A stretch of DNA of 64,000 nucleotides. It comes from Argopecten irradians (lineage: Eukaryota > Mollusca > Bivalvia > Pectinida > Pectinidae). Each line of letters begins with the position of its first letter. Within the stretch, counting starts at the first letter, position 1. Both the position numbers and the translations under genes were made by a program. Positions 61,901 through 64,000 of the stretch are shown in pieces. The stretch spans positions 24,824,362-24,888,361 of the forward strand of contig NC_091142.1 in NCBI RefSeq assembly GCF_041381155.1. Direction: 5' to 3'. The notes under the pieces were generated by a model. The model had not been told where the DNA came from, ran no database searches, and saw only the letters and a list, made by a program, of their open reading frames with translations.

Positions 61901-63905
61901 AAATGATGTTTAAAGATAAATATAAGGCCAAATTTTATATATTATAAAAAATAAGCATTTAATTATGGCCAATATGGAACGTCTAGATCAACTTATTTCC
62001 GCGTGCGTATTTCGCAATCGATTGGATAATGAATTATGTTGTTGCGAGCATATGTTGGTATACACTACTAGAAGGATAAAAATTGAATCACTTTTTATGT
62101 CAACAACGAACAAAACCAGTCTGCATTAACGCATAGAAATATAACTTCAATATGAGAAATCATTTCGGTTATATACTACCATGTTAATTTTTCGTTGTAC
62201 TGTAGAAGGGGATAAACACATTCAGTTTAAATTAATGGTAATGTTAATATGTAATATATGTTCTAAATATTAATTCATTATGGACTTTAAAGGGTCCGAA
62301 ATGGTGGTCAGAGACTAAAACTAGTAATATGTAATTTATATTTCAGGCTAGAACTAGTTATATGTGATTTTTATTTCAGGCTAGACCTGGTAATACGTAA
62401 ATTATATTTCAGGCTAGACCTGGCAATACGTAATTTATATTTCAGGCTAGACCTGGTAATATGTGATTAATATTTCAGACAGGAACTAGATATATCTGTT
62501 TTATATTTCAGACTGGAGCTAGTAATATGTTATTTATATTTCAGGCAATAAAGTTGGGAGTGAATCCATTATATTACATGTTCCCTACCGCCATCGCCAC
62601 GTCGTTCGCGTTCATGTTACCGGTGGCCACGCCCCCTAACGCTGTCGTATTCTCCTATGGTTACGTCAAGGTCATTGACATGGTGAGTTTGACACGAAGT
62701 GGTGATCTTATTTAAGTTTTTCCGCGCCAAAAATGAACTTAACTATTGAAACATTAACAGAGTTTTTTTCTGCATATCATTGATTGATAATGTATATTTT
62801 TTGCACGTGTGTTATTGATAAAGCGTGTATTTTTTTATTATTATTATTTTTTTCGTTTTGTTTATTTTTTGTGTTTTTGTGTCTCTTATTCTTAAGTTTT
62901 TAATTGCCTTTTTAAATTTTGTTTCTGTCTTTTAAAGAAGACATGTTTACCTTGGCTAGCCGTTGTCATCTTTTCTCCAAATGATAATAACAGGACTTAC
63001 TTTTTAGGACACTCGTTCTTATTTTCACGTTGTTTATATTTTGAAGGAAAATTGTTTTATTTCAAGGAAGTTTTGTTGAATCATTACATGTGCTAAAATT
63101 TTAAAATCCATGTAAAATTCTGTCAATGACAAACACACAGGAAATTGCAATTAATTTATGAAAAATCACTTTCGTTACCTATATCAGTAGTGCTTTGTAG
63201 TGAATGCCTCCAACTGATTATTTGCAAGTCATGTTTGCGGATTTGTGGAGCATACATGATCAGATATTTAGATCCTGGTTAACATAATTAAACCTATCAA
63301 ATTAGCTCTGAAGCCTCCCATAAAATAGAAATGTAGCCAAAAGTTAGAAAATAAAATAACAATCACAAATATGCTAATGAAGTCAACATGAACACGATCA
63401 AAGACTCATGATAACCAAATTACTCGGACCAGAAAAATAATATATCAAGAAAATAATACCAGGAAAATAAATATGGATGCATCAATATAGATGTGCAAAT
63501 GAAATATACATATTCATAATTTTAGAAAAGAATTATCAGCATTGAAAACCAATTATATATTTCTTTCTTTCAATAAAGATATTCATTTTTCTCTACCAAA
63601 GAATTACGGAAAATGGTTAACTAATCTTTCCAACAGCGTTTGTCAAGAAAATTGATATTTTCATTTGGAAGTAAATCAAATACATATTCGCATTGCAGGT
63701 CACGGCGGGTTTCCTCATGAACATAGTTGCAGTATTGGTGCTAATTGGAGCAACAGAATCTTGGGGAGAAAGCATTTTTCATTTCCACACGGAGCCTGAC
63801 TTTTTCAAAAATTCTACCTTACTATTGCAGAACAACACAATAATGAACTCAACCACTTCGTGTATTTGTCCTAATGTGACACTTCCCTTTAACAGTACTG
63901 TATGA
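43921..63905 (+). CDS. Gene B: intact SLC13-family sodium-coupled anion transporter
   Basis: Fourteen exons: 43921-44034, 46949-47098, 49294-49409, 53475-53632, 54358-54454, 54914-55084, 56113-56241, 57975-58070, 58646-58750, 59990-60108, 60831-60943, 61573-61734, 62545-62682, 63699-63905. All introns are GT-AG, phases agree, and the sum is 1875 bases (624 residues), near the usual size for SLC13 members. Key residues: SNT at 144-146 and 495-497 (sodium/substrate sites), and the sodium:sulfate symporter signature [17 protein letters not shown] at 529-545. The tail has five N-glycosylation sequons. The protein would be a plasma-membrane symporter moving dicarboxylate, citrate or sulfate with sodium. 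[17 protein letters not shown] looks closer to the carboxylate than the sulfate branch, but substrate is inference. The introns carry large tandem arrays at the exon 3, 4 and 13 acceptors. Confidence 0.95.
44185..44335 (+). repeat. Short AT-rich tandem repeat in gene B intron 1
   Basis: ataaaataatatcaaagtca and ttccatacc recur about six times with an irregular period of 27-40 bases. Confidence 0.75.
44948..45135 (+). mobile_element. tRNA-derived SINE, copy with intact B box
   Basis: Head tcgcggtggccaaatggtta (A box), then gtgcgagttcgaatcccatg (B box GTTCGAATC at 45016-45024), and the body gccaggtactc, cctggcacatc, ctggctgataatag. This is the best-preserved RNA polymerase III promoter among the copies. 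It lies in gene B intron 1. Confidence 0.85.
45136..46948. other. Gene B intron 1, remainder
   Basis: A CT-rich tract (about 45703-45750) and AT-rich DNA; no exon or RNA gene was recognised. Confidence 0.4.
46949..47098 (+). CDS. Gene B exon 2
   Basis: Residues 39-88: a membrane segment with the strongly conserved [20 protein letters not shown]. It has phase 0 at both ends and the same 150-base length as in gene A. The acceptor is gttgacag and the donor ACT|GTAAGA. Confidence 0.93.
47600..48715 (+). repeat. 23-bp minisatellite, about 48 copies, gene B intron 2
   Basis: The core caggacatatctccgttgtt recurs every 23 bases (for example 48672 and 48695). Sixteen of 23 positions equal the exon 3 acceptor junction of gene B; it is closer still to gene A exon 3 (caggacacatccatgttgtt). 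Because 23 is not a multiple of 3 and units lack stops, long periodic frames exist on both strands (up to 295 codons plus, 262 minus). They are artefacts of the repeat. Confidence 0.97.
48774..49293 (+). repeat. 52-bp array, 10 units, in register with the exon 3 acceptor
   Basis: Units start at 48774, 48826, 48878 and every 52 bases to 49242; the true exon 3 starts at 49294, the next step. Each unit reads tttatttacccag|GACACC then ACCATGCTGTTCCT, an acceptor plus the first coding bases of exon 3, then gtatcacacataattg. The frame through the last units is open into exon 3 (49069-49446). Confidence 0.97.
49294..49409 (+). CDS. Gene B exon 3
   Basis: [20 protein letters not shown] then [18 protein letters not shown] plus TG of Trp127. 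116 bases, the same as gene A. The start is fixed by gene A and by phase, since ten look-alike acceptors precede it. Confidence 0.93.
49803..53474 (+). repeat. 52-bp array of about 70 units, in register with the exon 4 acceptor
   Basis: The unit holds ataaaag|GTTGATGCTTGGTATGAC|gtgagt followed by cctttattaaataacgttg. GTTGATGCTTGGTATGA is the start of exon 4, so each unit copies the acceptor and 17 exon bases. Most units also have a strong donor (ACGTGAGT), 18 bases after the acceptor. Variant units (gagccc, gattcc, atgatgtttg) recur in blocks, showing multi-unit copying. Units near 53210-53470 are the most diverged. Confidence 0.98.
53475..53632 (+). CDS. Gene B exon 4 with first SNT motif
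   Basis: It completes Trp127 and encodes [16 protein letters not shown] then [17 protein letters not shown] and an acidic loop ([11 protein letters not shown]). Ser144-Asn145-Thr146 are intact. It has phase 2 in and phase 1 out. Confidence 0.95.
53757..54064 (+). mobile_element. Palindromic MITE copy 4 interrupted by a tRNA-like SINE head
   Basis: Left part 53757-53905 (tttgcatattacagagttat). A separate right end lies at 54035-54064 (ttatgtaatatgcaaagatg). Between them 53945-53990 reads tttagctcgattggttgagc then atcagactagtaaccaagag, a tRNA A-box and anticodon region. The B box appears deleted, since gtcccgg runs straight into cagaggcagtg. Confidence 0.6.
54358..55084 (+). CDS. Gene B exons 5 and 6, cytoplasmic loop to next membrane segment
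   Basis: Exon 5 (54358-54454) and the start of exon 6 (54914-55084) encode a variable, charged loop ([38 protein letters not shown]). Exon 6 then has the conserved [18 protein letters not shown] and [14 protein letters not shown]. This loop is usually intracellular in SLC13. Confidence 0.9.
55182..55370 (+). mobile_element. tRNA-derived SINE, copy in gene B intron 6
   Basis: Head tgccgcggtggccgaggggt then taagatgtc; body agttgccaggtactgaccgc, ctccaccaacaaacctggca, tgaccctgactgttaat. The B-box segment between gggatgcgag and gggcagttg is deleted. Confidence 0.8.
55869..56046 (+). mobile_element. Palindromic MITE, copy 5
   Basis: tttgcatattactgaattat then gtattgattgtgac; right arm acaatcgatacctacccgta then agggagctaactgtgtagta. 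It ends 66 bases before exon 7 of gene B. Confidence 0.8.
56390..57000 (+). repeat. Degenerate 40-50-bp minisatellite in gene B intron 7
   Basis: aaaagtggtagtttctactc and gctgctgtcgaaacacaatc recur about 13 times with variable spacing. It is not in register with an exon end. Confidence 0.88.
58392..58596. mobile_element. Short TIR element (GACCCAATAAG family), copy 2
   Basis: Left end taccgtattcgacccaataa and right end gggcgcttattgggtcgaat are inverted repeats of about 20 bp. The inside is AT-rich. It lies 50 bases before exon 9 of gene B. Confidence 0.8.
58751..59989. other. Gene B intron 9
   Basis: AT-rich; frames at 58906 and 59214 have no family resemblance and no splice support. Confidence 0.5.
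59990..60108 (+). CDS. Gene B exon 10 (short, found by phase)
   Basis: Acceptor gatttccag, donor AAAG|GTCTGT. It encodes [21 protein letters not shown] then [19 protein letters not shown]. It enters in phase 2 and leaves in phase 1, exactly what exons 9 and 11 need. The VSDAT/TDST-like start and FLFPS end are family landmarks. Confidence 0.9.
60831..60943 (+). CDS. Gene B exon 11
   Basis: Encodes [20 protein letters not shown] then [17 protein letters not shown], the strongly conserved PWGI--L-GGGFALA segment. It has phase 1 in and 0 out. It is missing in gene A. Confidence 0.95.
61573..61734 (+). CDS. Gene B exon 12 with second SNT motif
   Basis: Residues 457-510: [52 protein letters not shown]. 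Ser495-Asn496-Thr497 are intact. Phase 0 at both ends; the acceptor is atttttaag. Confidence 0.95.
62309..62544 (+). repeat. 33-bp array, 7-8 units, in register with the exon 13 acceptor
   Basis: The word ttcag recurs with cag at 62344, 62377, 62410, 62443, 62476, 62509 and 62542, every 33 bases. The last one is the true acceptor. Each unit reads atttatatttcag|gctaga then cctggtaatatgt, so it repeats the polypyrimidine tract and AG, with a possible donor (CTG|GTAATA) ten bases on. Confidence 0.96.
62545..62682 (+). CDS. Gene B exon 13, sodium:sulfate symporter signature
   Basis: Residues 511-556: [17 protein letters not shown] then [20 protein letters not shown] and GYVKVIDM. It fits the family pattern fully. 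138 bases, the same as gene A. Confidence 0.95.
62683..63698. other. Gene B intron 13
   Basis: AT-rich with T-rich tracts; no repeat or exon recognised. Confidence 0.6.
63699..63905 (+). CDS. Gene B terminal exon
   Basis: Last membrane helix ([20 protein letters not shown]), then an extracellular tail with five N-x-S/T sequons and two Cys (CIC), ending TGA at 63903. No AATAAA is seen before the window end, so the 3' UTR continues outside. Confidence 0.95.
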   Translation, partial: VTAGFLMNIVAVLVLIGATESWGESIFHFHTEPDFFKNSTLLLQNNTIMNSTTSCICPNVTLPFNSTV

Positions 63906-64000
63906 TCCCTATCTATAGATACAACTATATGTTACATGATTTCTGTGATAAATATTTTTGATACAGCTTTATTCATCTCACAAACACAGTTAAATATTAG

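Overview
This is AT-rich animal nuclear DNA with split genes. The repeats point to a mollusc, most likely a bivalve: a long element whose ends and roughly 160-bp core repeats resemble the bivalve pearl/Helitron-like elements, tRNA-derived SINEs, palindromic MITEs and a DIRS-like retrotransposon relic. The organism is inferred from memory of these repeat types; no search was run. Three genes can be supported by exon-by-exon reading with matching splice phases.

Layout. 1-8500 is repeat-rich: a 4.5-kb element made mainly of about 24 copies of a 161-bp unit, a smaller relative, MITEs and a 43-bp tandem array. 9297-17726 (minus strand) holds a gene for a secreted protein with a signal peptide, a propeptide, a short Gla-like domain, a Cys-rich linker and a thrombospondin type 1 domain. 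18424-22740 is a degraded DIRS-like element (RNase H and tyrosine recombinase remnants) between two long inverted arms. 22741-28962 is intergenic, with fold-back elements.

28963-40995 (plus) is a decayed SLC13-family (DASS, sodium/carboxylate or sulfate) transporter gene, here called gene A. It has a 26-bp frameshift, a lost splice donor, two missing exons and changes in both SNT sodium-site motifs. 43921-63905 (plus) is its intact paralogue, gene B: 14 exons, 1875 coding bases, 624 residues, both SNT motifs and the family signature present. The two are head-to-tail duplicates with the same exon phases and several identical exon lengths.

The most unusual structure is that tandem repeats have grown out of splice junctions of these transporter genes. 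In gene B the 52-bp array before exon 3, the 52-bp array of about 70 units before exon 4 and the 33-bp array before exon 13 are each in register with the true splice acceptor, so every unit carries a copy of the acceptor and the start of the exon. In gene A a 47-bp array copies the end of exon 13 and its donor. A 24-bp duplication spans a donor in the neighbouring Gla/TSP1 gene. The window therefore carries close to a hundred decoy splice sites, and the exon 4 array has the form of repeated 18-nt phase-preserving micro-exons.
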